A stretch of 7,572 nucleotides of DNA from JAPLKX01 sp035530195 (GTDB lineage: Bacteria > Hydrogenedentota > Hydrogenedentia > Hydrogenedentales > SLHB01), in NCBI GenBank assembly GCA_035530195.1, contig DATKVG010000070.1:1-7572 (forward strand), in the 5' to 3' direction. The notes below the pieces were generated by a model, which made no database searches, was not told where the DNA came from, and saw nothing but the letters and a program-made list of their open reading frames with translations. Position numbers and translations under genes: made by a program. Numbering within the stretch: the first letter of the stretch is position 1; each line of letters begins with the position of its first letter. Positions 1 through 6,239 of this stretch are shown one piece after another.

Positions 1-348
1 ATCCGCGTCGAACGTCGAGAACGCACCCTGATCGTTGCTGATCGCGCCAAGCTCCGGTTGTGTATCGAAATTCAACCCGATCGACCCGTTGACGCTGGTG
101 ACGATCGATGGCGCCGGGGGTGGGTCCGGCAAGGCCGGGGGTAGCTTGGCGTCCGCCAGCGCGGCCATTGCCGCCTGCGCGTCCGCAACCGCCTCATTGG
201 CAAAGAGTTTATTGGCCTCCAAAAAGTCCGTCACCAGATCGTTGGTCTGGTCGATCAGCTCTGGAACGGTCGGGTCATGCGTCGCGTCCCGAACGGAGTT
301 GTAGAACGGAGTGGCGGGAGTCGGATCGGGGATGCCTTCAAGCGACAT
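1..348 (-). CDS. N-terminal part of a putative phage tail protein (partial)
   Basis: The first 116 codons are present and the frame stays open to position 1, so the gene continues beyond the window. It starts at ATG (348) one base after the SPRY gene's TAA, with a strong AAAGGAG. Residues 1-27 are Pro/Asp-rich (GIPDPTPATPF). Residues 28-68 are alanine-rich and probably helical, possibly a coiled coil (ELIDQTNDLVTDFLEANKLF, then AVADAQAAMAALADA). Residues 69-80 are a proline linker (LPPALPDPPPAP), followed by a strand-like start (SIVTSVNGSIGLNF). A helix then a proline hinge then a beta region is common in phage tail or fibre proteins, but the family is not recognised and the role rests on position after the SPRY protein. 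Confidence 0.75.
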   Translation of the reverse strand, partial: MSLEGIPDPTPATPFYNSVRDATHDPTVPELIDQTNDLVTDFLEANKLFANEAVADAQAAMAALADAKLPPALPDPPPAPSIVTSVNGSIGLNFDTQPELGAISNDQGAFSTFDAD

Positions 349-349
349 A

Positions 350-2062
350 TTAGATTCTCCTTTCGGTTTCGAGATAGTCCACGATCACGCCCTTGACCTC
401 GAAGTAGCCGGGGTTCGATACGGCAAAGCGGTAGAAGGACGAGTCCAGCCCGCGCCCGGTGTTCGCCCGATGGTTGGTCGCATGGGGCACGCCGGGCAGG
501 CGCGTGGTGTACTCGAAGCTGCCTTGATGGTTGACGATGCCGACCGTGAACGGTTCCTCGGCGCGCCCGGCAACGTAAACGTGGCCGACACGCTTGCGCG
601 CCGCCGTGCCCATGCTGTCCAGATCCCACGTCACGTTGGCGTCGATCGGCTCGCCGTTGTCGTCCAGCTCCGGGGTGAATAGATACAGCCCGTCTTGCCC
701 GGCACCGTACACCAGACCGTCAACCTCCAACATGGAGTTGAACGGCAGTCCTTCCCACGTCACGGCAGCGGCAGTCGTGGTGTTCGTCCACAGGGAATTG
801 CGCCGCTCACCCGGCAGGCGCACGAACGACTCCGCCTCGGCCAGCGATTCGAGCGTGGCCCGCGCCGTCCACTTCCCGGACGCGAGACTTTGCGCCAGGG
901 CCAAGCTTTCCAGGGCCATGACGATGTGGGCCGCGCCGGAGAACGTGCTGACCGCCGTAGCATCGCTGGTCAGGGTGGAGACAGCCCGGTACAACTGAAC
1001 AACAGTGCTGACCGCCTCGACCAAACTGGTCAGGCGCACGCTACGCCGGCCCGTCATGGTGTCCGTTGCCACGCCCCATTCCGTCAGCGTGGCCTTGAGC
1101 CGCGCCAGCGTCGTCGCCGCGCTGGACGCGACCGCCGCGCTTGTCAGGGTCAGCCGGCGGCGGTTCAGCATCGTTTCCTGCGCGACAGCATCCGACGTTG
1201 CCGTTGCGCGCCAAAGCAAGTTCATCTCGTTGTAACCGACCCCCGCGCTGGTCAGCGTCAAGTTGCTGTAATTGGTGTGCAGCACGGTTCCTTGCGCGAT
1301 GGCGTCGCTCGACAACACCAGGCGCCGCCGCTCCTGCGACGTTGACGTTGCTGCGCCGGTCGAAGCCAGCGACAGGACGCGCCGCAACTCAATCGCATTG
1401 ACCGCGATGGCGCTATCGGAAATCCACCCTTTGTAACGCGACCCGCTGAAATCGAATGTCTCCGAAAACGTTGCGTCTGATGTCAGTGTTTCCGGGATCG
1501 GCAGATCGTAGTCCCAATCGTCAAAGCCTGACGGCAATAGGGCGAGGTCCGCGTCTTGCCATCTACCCGTCAGGGCCGGCCCCGTAGGCTCGGTGCCGAC
1601 GGCTGCGTGAACGGTCCCGGTCAGCGTGTTGAAATCGTAGTTGGTGGCGTCCGGCGGATTGGTGTCGCCGTTCGCCAGCACACCATTGATAAAAAACCAG
1701 ACATACCCGTTGGTAAAGTCCAGCGCGACGCCAATCAGATCGTCGCTGGAAAACGCGGTGAGCGTTGCGCCAGCCACGCCGTTGTCGTACAGGTCGCCGT
1801 TACCGCGCAGGCACCACGCAACCTGCGTCGCGTCAGAAAGCGGAAGCGACAGATCAACCGTATTGTCGGCAACGCCGATACAGCAAAGATCCGGGTTGGC
1901 AGTCGAGGACAGCAACACTTCAAAATACAACAGCCCCGTCGATTTCGGGCGAGTCGAGCGAACAGCAACTTCGGTGCCTGTCGTGCAAGCGGCTGTCGTA
2001 TCCGCGTTCGATAGCGAGATATTGGCGTGCTTGTCTGCTGCATTCCAAACGGTCGCACTCAT
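350..2062 (-). CDS. SPRY-domain phage tail protein with about twelve tandem repeats
   Basis: Three parts are visible. Residues about 35-160 form a SPRY (B30.2-like, concanavalin-type) domain: TGLLYFEVLL (42-51), CIGVAD, QVAWCL, then DDLIGVALDFTNGYVWFFINGV (107-128), matching the family's 'YFEV', 'W' and 'GVALD..G.VWFF.NG' blocks. Residues about 192-414 hold a degenerate repeat, consensus roughly L-T-L-T-S-D-A-V-A plus a variable, often RRR, end. Residues about 425-570 (FNSMLEVDGLVYGAGQDGLY, GRGLDSSFYRFAVSNPGYFE) match a C-terminal domain type that recurs in phage virion proteins. SPRY domains usually bind other molecules, so a receptor-binding or assembly role is likely but inferred. ATG at 2062 overlaps the previous stop (ATGA) with only a weak GGGG upstream, so translation is probably coupled. 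Stop TAA at 352-350. Confidence 0.85.
   Translation of the reverse strand: MSATVWNAADKHANISLSNADTTAACTTGTEVAVRSTRPKSTGLLYFEVLLSSTANPDLCCIGVADNTVDLSLPLSDATQVAWCLRGNGDLYDNGVAGATLTAFSSDDLIGVALDFTNGYVWFFINGVLANGDTNPPDATNYDFNTLTGTVHAAVGTEPTGPALTGRWQDADLALLPSGFDDWDYDLPIPETLTSDATFSETFDFSGSRYKGWISDSAIAVNAIELRRVLSLASTGAATSTSQERRRLVLSSDAIAQGTVLHTNYSNLTLTSAGVGYNEMNLLWRATATSDAVAQETMLNRRRLTLTSAAVASSAATTLARLKATLTEWGVATDTMTGRRSVRLTSLVEAVSTVVQLYRAVSTLTSDATAVSTFSGAAHIVMALESLALAQSLASGKWTARATLESLAEAESFVRLPGERRNSLWTNTTTAAAVTWEGLPFNSMLEVDGLVYGAGQDGLYLFTPELDDNGEPIDANVTWDLDSMGTAARKRVGHVYVAGRAEEPFTVGIVNHQGSFEYTTRLPGVPHATNHRANTGRGLDSSFYRFAVSNPGYFEVKGVIVDYLETERRI
357..363 (-). promoter_or_regulatory. Strong ribosome binding site for the downstream tail gene
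   Basis: AAAGGAG ends nine bases before ATG at 348-346, inside the last codons of the SPRY gene. It fixes the start of the last gene and allows independent initiation, in addition to coupling through the TAATATG junction. Confidence 0.8.
821..1489 (-). repeat. Twelve degenerate tandem repeats of 18-20 residues
   Basis: Within the SPRY protein, the conserved S/E position of the motif L-T-(S/E)-x-A falls at residues 195, 215, 234, 252, 272, 290, 308, 328, 346, 366, 386 and 406. Spacings are 20, 19, 18, 20, 18, 18, 20, 18, 20, 20 and 20. The regular period suggests a repetitive fold such as a fibrous or solenoid-like shaft between the two end domains. Fold is inference; the periodicity is read directly. 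Confidence 0.75.
945..1034 (-). repeat. 60-base direct repeat in the SPRY protein gene
   Basis: GTGCTGACCGCC occurs at 945-956 and 1005-1016, and CTGGTCAGG at 966-974 and 1026-1034. Both pairs are exactly 60 bases apart, equal to one 20-residue repeat. This shows that some protein repeats are still recognisable at the DNA level, as expected if they arose by duplication. Confidence 0.7.
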
Positions 2063-4368
2063 GGCAGCCCCACATAGGATATTTCTTTGGCTGGCGTGTT
2101 TTCCGGGATACCAAGATCCCCGCGCTCGTCAATAACCACGTTGCCCCATGACGCCGGCAGGACGGCGTTTTGCAGCCCATCAGAAATGACCAGAGACTTA
2201 GACTCCCCAACGTTCACCGTTGCCCCAACATAGACCGTCCGGAGTACTCCGTAATTCCGGAATTGGAAAAAAAAATCATTTCTATCGAAATTATCCGACT
2301 GTAATTCGATCACGCCGGCATTGGTCACGACGCACCGTTGCGTCGATGGCTCTTCCTCCACAAAATCAGAAAAGTCCGCTAGGAAACTTGGGTGGAATCT
2401 ATGGTCTGAACAAAGAACCCCAAAACTTTCGCGGCAATACGCTGGAATGAACATACCCATTTCGCGGTAAAACCCTGGATCGCCACCAACCGTTACGCGT
2501 ATCTCATTTCCTGCGGCTGTGTATATCGGGTTGGGGCCTGGGTACGGGTAAACCCAATAGGGATCGGGGTTCCATCCAACAGGGGGGATGCTGTCAATGT
2601 AAACCCAATTTGGATCATACGACCAAGTGTAAACCACTCCGCTATAGACTTGATTCTCGCGCATATCCAATGCGTCGCAAAAATACCCCCCCCCTTCCAG
2701 AACGTGAGTTGCCGTCTGCACGTCGAAAATCGCGGTGCGCTCGGGGAATCCGAACGCCGGGGACCCCGTAAAAAAACCCACCGTAAGCTGTGTGCCAAAA
2801 CTAATTTCCTTGAATGACGATGCCGGATCGGGTTCCAAAGGAACGTCCGCAACCTGCGCGACTATCCCGCCAATAAGCCCGGTAGAAATCCCGTTCCGCG
2901 CCTGCCGCACAACCTGCAACTCGTCGCCCAAGAAAAAAACAACAATGGGCGCAAAGTCAACGTCATAATCCTTTTGGGAGTTCCTCCCGAAAAAGAAAAA
3001 CCGATCCGTTTCGTCGGTGTCGGCATCCTTCGGGAAGTGCATGACGGCATAAGGCAAAAGCGCAGGAGGACTCGCCACGTTTGAAGCGTCGGACTCGCTG
3101 AACAACAAACCATCTTCAACAAGTGTCAGTATCGCCGTTCCGGTTCCGGCAGGTGCCTCCGGCGTTATATTGCGATTCACATTGGACAGCGTGATCTTCA
3201 ATTTCCAATGTTCCGTTCTCATGTACCTCTTGTACGCTGCGGAGGCGTTCTCCCCGTCTGTAGTCCAATCGTCAAGCGACGCCAACGCAATCTCCGGGTG
3301 CGAGTACCAATTGCATGTATTGTGCGCCTCCGTGCCATCGGTATTGAACGCCCAACCGCACCCCGCAAAAAATGGACTCTTCGTCACGTCATAGTCGGCA
3401 TCGTAGTAGAACGGCAACAGGTCGTCAGGCGACAACAACACCAGGATTTTCCCGGCAGCAATCGCGTCCGCTAACTCGGTTCCTGTCGGGAATTTTTCGC
3501 CCGTCGGTATTCCGCCGAACTCCGAAACAAGCCCGCCAGTTTCCGTATCGCCTATCCGCTTCAACCAGTTCCGGTATCCCTTGCCGCTAGTGTTGTCGAA
3601 CAGCGGCATAGGCATCGCCAGAACGCCATTCAACTTGCTAATTTCCACAATCCACGGATCTTTGCCGGCGTTGTAAACCCCATGAGTACGAACCCAATGC
3701 CAGTCGAATTGCGGGAACACGGTAACGTCAGGCTCCGTGTCGGGCAGAGCGCCAGTAAGGTATTCAGGCTGCGCCACGTCCGCAAGCCGGCCCAAGCCGA
3801 GCAACGCTTGGTAAAACCGCGTCATAGCGCCAGAGAACATCGACGCCTTCGGATACGCGCTGATTGCTTGGGCCGAAGCGTCCACCGCCCCGCCTTGGGT
3901 AATGCCTAGTTTTTCTATGTCCTGCCAGTTCGCGTCAAGCCCGTAAACAACCTCCGTAACGCCGCTCGGATTGAACTGATGCAACTCGAACGTGGATGGA
4001 TCGCCACCATGGAGGATCTCCCGTACCCAAATGTGCGAATGACCCTCTTTACGCGCCGCGCCGCTGACCATGTGCGGAACATAGGTCGGCAAATGTTGCT
4101 CTAGCTCTTCCTTCTCGACCGGAACCGGCGGCGCCGCCTTGCGCGACGCCGGCTGGACATAGACGTGCTTCAACGCGCCGGCCAGGTAGACCGACACCAG
4201 CGACCCATCTGTGCCGTTGATCGCCTGATTGACGTTGGTGATGCCGCCAAGCTGTTGCCGCCGCAGCGCGCGGAACAGCAGTTGCCGCGCTGCGGGGAAC
4301 AGCGATTGCGCTGCCGCTAAGTCACCCTCAACCCGCAGCGATACATCGGCGGGAAAGTATTTCTCCAC
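2059..4368 (-). CDS. Large unrecognised phage virion protein (769 aa)
   Basis: I do not recognise the family. The start is GTG at 4368, three bases after the previous TGA and in the same frame, with no clear Shine-Dalgarno sequence; the next in-frame ATG is about 100 codons later. Residues 12-40 are helical and basic (ARQLLFRALRRQQ); 71-92 form a Pro/charged linker. The middle has cysteines 337 and 352 with HPE (GCGWAF, NTCNWYSHPE). Residues 440-560 are strand-like with RFFFFGRN and VVFFLG. Residues 580-616 are very rich in Trp, Tyr and Pro, with DP-W-V-Y twice (585-590, 602-607). No signal peptide or membrane helix is clear. A surface or tail-tip role is inferred from neighbours. Part of the gene has lower GC (27/60 in 2401-2460, 30/60 in 2281-2340) and long homopolymers. 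Its stop overlaps the next ATG (ATGA). Confidence 0.8.
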   Translation of the reverse strand: MEKYFPADVSLRVEGDLAAAQSLFPAARQLLFRALRRQQLGGITNVNQAINGTDGSLVSVYLAGALKHVYVQPASRKAAPPVPVEKEELEQHLPTYVPHMVSGAARKEGHSHIWVREILHGGDPSTFELHQFNPSGVTEVVYGLDANWQDIEKLGITQGGAVDASAQAISAYPKASMFSGAMTRFYQALLGLGRLADVAQPEYLTGALPDTEPDVTVFPQFDWHWVRTHGVYNAGKDPWIVEISKLNGVLAMPMPLFDNTSGKGYRNWLKRIGDTETGGLVSEFGGIPTGEKFPTGTELADAIAAGKILVLLSPDDLLPFYYDADYDVTKSPFFAGCGWAFNTDGTEAHNTCNWYSHPEIALASLDDWTTDGENASAAYKRYMRTEHWKLKITLSNVNRNITPEAPAGTGTAILTLVEDGLLFSESDASNVASPPALLPYAVMHFPKDADTDETDRFFFFGRNSQKDYDVDFAPIVVFFLGDELQVVRQARNGISTGLIGGIVAQVADVPLEPDPASSFKEISFGTQLTVGFFTGSPAFGFPERTAIFDVQTATHVLEGGGYFCDALDMRENQVYSGVVYTWSYDPNWVYIDSIPPVGWNPDPYWVYPYPGPNPIYTAAGNEIRVTVGGDPGFYREMGMFIPAYCRESFGVLCSDHRFHPSFLADFSDFVEEEPSTQRCVVTNAGVIELQSDNFDRNDFFFQFRNYGVLRTVYVGATVNVGESKSLVISDGLQNAVLPASWGNVVIDERGDLGIPENTPAKEISYVGLP
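2240..2275 (-). repeat. Two adjacent 12-bp palindromes and a T9 run
   Basis: CGGAGTACTCCG (2240-2251) and AATTCCGGAATT (2253-2264) are perfect palindromes one base apart; two bases on is a run of nine A (2267-2275), read as T9 in the gene (codons for FFF, residues 699-701). About two 12-bp palindromes are expected by chance in a window this size, so only their closeness is notable. They could bind a dimeric protein or be coincidence. Confidence 0.45.
2548..2616 (-). repeat. Direct repeat pair encoding DP-W-V-Y in the 769-aa gene
   Basis: GTAAACCCAAT, two variable bases, then GGATC occurs at 2548-2565 and 2599-2616, identical at 16 of 18 positions and 51 bases (17 codons) apart. On the minus strand each copy encodes DP(Y/N)WVY. 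This looks like an internal duplication within a Trp/Tyr/Pro-rich stretch. Confidence 0.7.
2686..2694 (-). repeat. G9 homopolymer inside the 769-aa gene
   Basis: Nine C residues on the plus strand, so nine G in the mRNA, encoding Gly559-561 exactly as three GGG codons. It is a potential slippage site for polymerase or replication; a one-base change would lead to early truncation in either direction. Confidence 0.6.
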
Positions 4369-4371
4369 GGA

Positions 4372-4977
4372 TCACGTCGAGGACAGGCCGATTTGATACT
4401 TGATGTCGAATTCGTCGGTATCGCTGAACGTTCGCGTGGAGCTGAACCGCGTAGCCGAAACCAGCTTCCCGGACGTGTCGCCCTTGGCCGAAGTGGTCAG
4501 CATCGCCACCCCGTTGACGTTGAGCGTGCTGGCCGTCGCAATGGTGAACGTGGCCGGACTGGCGTAGTTGTTCAGAATCGCCGTTACCGAAGGCGCCGCC
4601 GTCGTCCATGCCACCCGCGTTGCCTCGGTATAGCCCTCGGTGCCGGACGTGATTTCTCCGAATGTCGCTGTATAACTGGCGCCGGTGTGCGTGCTGATCG
4701 GCGTCAACGCCGTCGCGTACAGGGACAGGTACAGGGACGGGATGCTGATGTGGTTGCCGAGAATCCCCAAGACAACAATCAACCCCTCGACCGGCAGGAT
4801 GTTGGGGATGTCCTCGGACCACGGACCTTTGTTGACACGGACGTTGTAGACGCCAGCAGCCAGCAGGCCCATGCGCCCGATCGCTACGTTGCCCCGGTCG
4901 TCACGGTCCCACTTGTGATTGGTCAGGGCGCGGCGGATTTCCTGGCAGTGCTTCTTGAGTGTGGTCAGCGCGATCAT
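4372..4977 (-). CDS. 201-aa beta-sandwich-like phage virion protein, putative tail/appendage
   Basis: Residues 1-60 hold a charged helix-like start (LTTLKKHCQEIRRALTNHKWDRD). Residues 62-90 are hydrophobic (VEGLIVVLGILG). From about 95 the sequence is Thr/Ser/Ala-rich and strand-like: GYTEATRVAWTTAAPS (115-130), then PATFTIATASTLNVNGVAML (141-160), then TTSAKGDTSGKLVSATRF (161-178) and a final strand IKYQIGLS. This succession matches a widespread type of small phage protein in which the 'YxEATRxxW' block precedes a 'ATFTI...GxxL...KG..G.L..A..F' block; I recognise the pattern but not a firm name. It has a strong ribosome binding site. The stop TGA (4374-4372) is in the same frame as the following gene. 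Confidence 0.75.
   Translation of the reverse strand: MIALTTLKKHCQEIRRALTNHKWDRDDRGNVAIGRMGLLAAGVYNVRVNKGPWSEDIPNILPVEGLIVVLGILGNHISIPSLYLSLYATALTPISTHTGASYTATFGEITSGTEGYTEATRVAWTTAAPSVTAILNNYASPATFTIATASTLNVNGVAMLTTSAKGDTSGKLVSATRFSSTRTFSDTDEFDIKYQIGLSST
4717..4740 (-). repeat. 12-base tandem repeat in the 201-aa gene
   Basis: GTACAGGGACAG occurs at 4717-4728 and again, with one mismatch, at 4729-4740. It encodes SLYLSLY (residues 81-87 region) on the minus strand. It is a small local duplication with no evident regulatory role. Confidence 0.6.
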
Positions 4978-4983
4978 GTCCAG

Positions 4984-4989
4984 CTCCTT
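4984..4989 (-). promoter_or_regulatory. Strong ribosome binding site for the 201-aa gene
   Basis: AAGGAG followed by six bases and ATG (4977-4975). It overlaps the TAA stop of the preceding gene (TTTAAGGAG), so termination and reinitiation can be linked. It is the strongest site in the right half of the run and suggests the 201-aa protein is needed in higher amounts. Confidence 0.8.
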
Positions 4990-6238
4990 AAATTGTGGTA
5001 TCGACCGCTCCGCCGATACCCATTGTCAGCGTTTCCAGTTGGAAAACGCCTTGCTTGATGCCCAACTGCTGCATGAACAGCGGGCGCCCCGGTCCCGCAT
5101 CCATCTTGATCCGGCCCGCCTGCGGGTAGGCAATGCTCCCGTCAGGGCGACCGATAGCCAACCCGACCTCGGACAGCCAGCAGGCAACCGGCGTTGCGCG
5201 ATCTGGAACCATGTCGGGGTTGAAGTAGTCAGCGGCGACCTCGACCCCGGTGTGCGGGACCGCACCATGATTGCCGGCGGCGTCGATGAGCTGGAAGTCG
5301 CTCGGCCCGTTGCCGCGCAAAAACAGCGTGCGTTCGCGCAGACCAAGGAAGATCCCGCCGGCAACCGGCTCCATGACCGTGATCGACCGGCGAAAGGTCA
5401 TCCAGCCTTCGATGGTGCTGGACACCCCGTAGTCGAGCGCGCGGGAGATATACAGCCACTTGCCGGCGGCGACGTACAGCCTGCCGTTGAAGTAGCGGAC
5501 AATCTCGCCGCCCGGCATGGGCTGGCAGTCCAACCGCTCCGCCGCCCGGCTGTCGTCCGCCGCCAGGTTGTCCACGATCGAACAGCTCGCCGCAATGGGC
5601 AGCTTGGCGTAGCGGTACAGCCGATCGCCGTCCGGCGTCGTGACGTAGACGTTCATTTCGGTGACGCCCGGTGCCGTCTGAATCCCGGACACCAGAATGC
5701 CGCCGCCAGTCAGGGTGATGAACTCCACGCTCGACAGGGGTGACTCTTCCCCCCGCTCGTTCAGGACCGCGTAGGCCACGCCGTAGCGCCCCGCCGCCAT
5801 GCCCCCTACCGTGGGGGTCAGCGTCGGGCGCTCGCCCAACAGCGCCATGATTCCGGGCCGGCGCACGTTGCCGTCAGGGTCGATGCTCCGCAGCACCCCG
5901 CCCGCCGTGAAGTAAATGTCCGGCCCGCAGTCGGTGTACTCGACGGGTTCCTCGAATGGCAAACCAACGAACAGCGGCGCCGCCGCCCCGCCCTCAAGAT
6001 CCACGTCATAGAGCGTGTCGCCCGCCGCGACCAGTACCCGCGTCTGCGCCGCCGACTGCCAGAGGCTATGCGCGCCGTCTAGGGTCAGAAAATCCTCGAA
6101 GCCTGGCCGGCGCTGCCAGTCGCCGTTGTTCTGGATCGTGATGTTGTTCGCTACCCGCACCGCGCCCTTCGGCAGCGACGTTTCGCTCGAAAGCGTATCG
6201 AGGCCGATCATCAAGGCGGGCAGGGGATAGGGCTTCAT
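4988..6238 (-). CDS. Propeller-like phage tail/connector protein (416 aa)
   Basis: The N-terminus shows a pattern common in phage virion proteins, in which a short leader is followed by VRVANNITIQNNGDWQRRPGF (28-47, roughly 'names a site, then RRPG'). After it come repeated beta-strand blocks such as SLWQSAAQTRVLVAAGDTLY, VEYTDCGPDIYFTAGGVL and EIVRYFNGRLYVAAGKWLY (residues 58-264), typical of propeller-like folds. Residues about 150-212 (GRYGVAYAVLNERGEESPLS to NVYVTTPDGDRLYRYAKL) look like an inserted fibronectin-III-like domain. It is probably a tail-associated or head-completion structural protein acting after the adaptor; the exact part is inferred from gene order. ATG at 6238 lies one base after the adaptor stop (TGACATG) with only a weak ribosome binding site, which suggests translational coupling. 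Stop TAA is at 4990-4988. Confidence 0.8.
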   Translation of the reverse strand: MKPYPLPALMIGLDTLSSETSLPKGAVRVANNITIQNNGDWQRRPGFEDFLTLDGAHSLWQSAAQTRVLVAAGDTLYDVDLEGGAAAPLFVGLPFEEPVEYTDCGPDIYFTAGGVLRSIDPDGNVRRPGIMALLGERPTLTPTVGGMAAGRYGVAYAVLNERGEESPLSSVEFITLTGGGILVSGIQTAPGVTEMNVYVTTPDGDRLYRYAKLPIAASCSIVDNLAADDSRAAERLDCQPMPGGEIVRYFNGRLYVAAGKWLYISRALDYGVSSTIEGWMTFRRSITVMEPVAGGIFLGLRERTLFLRGNGPSDFQLIDAAGNHGAVPHTGVEVAADYFNPDMVPDRATPVACWLSEVGLAIGRPDGSIAYPQAGRIKMDAGPGRPLFMQQLGIKQGVFQLETLTMGIGGAVDTTI

Positions 6239-6239
6239 G

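Noticed and set aside
817..1490. CRISPR-like or other regularly spaced repeat array.
   Set aside because: The repeats are degenerate, coding and in frame with a continuous protein; there are no identical repeats with unique spacers.
2180..2280. Possible programmed -1 frameshift: U UUU UUU in the correct phase followed by palindromes.
   Set aside because: The -1 frame reaches a stop about 23 codons later and the +1 frame about 20, so no extended product results; the palindromes make only weak hairpins.
3792..3811. Inverted repeat CCAAGC / GCTTGG with an 8-base spacer in the 769-aa gene.
   Set aside because: A 6-bp arm is expected many times by chance and there is no U-tract or intergenic position.
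4919..5743. Long open frame on the plus strand (274 codons), with another at 4393-5058.
   Set aside because: Both lie wholly antisense to well-supported minus-strand genes, have low-complexity Arg/Ala/Gln composition and no recognisable domain; such open frames are common opposite GC-rich genes.
5802..5817. CCCCC / GGGGG hairpin in the 416-aa gene.
   Set aside because: It has only five base pairs, lies in coding sequence and has no following U-tract, so it is not a terminator.
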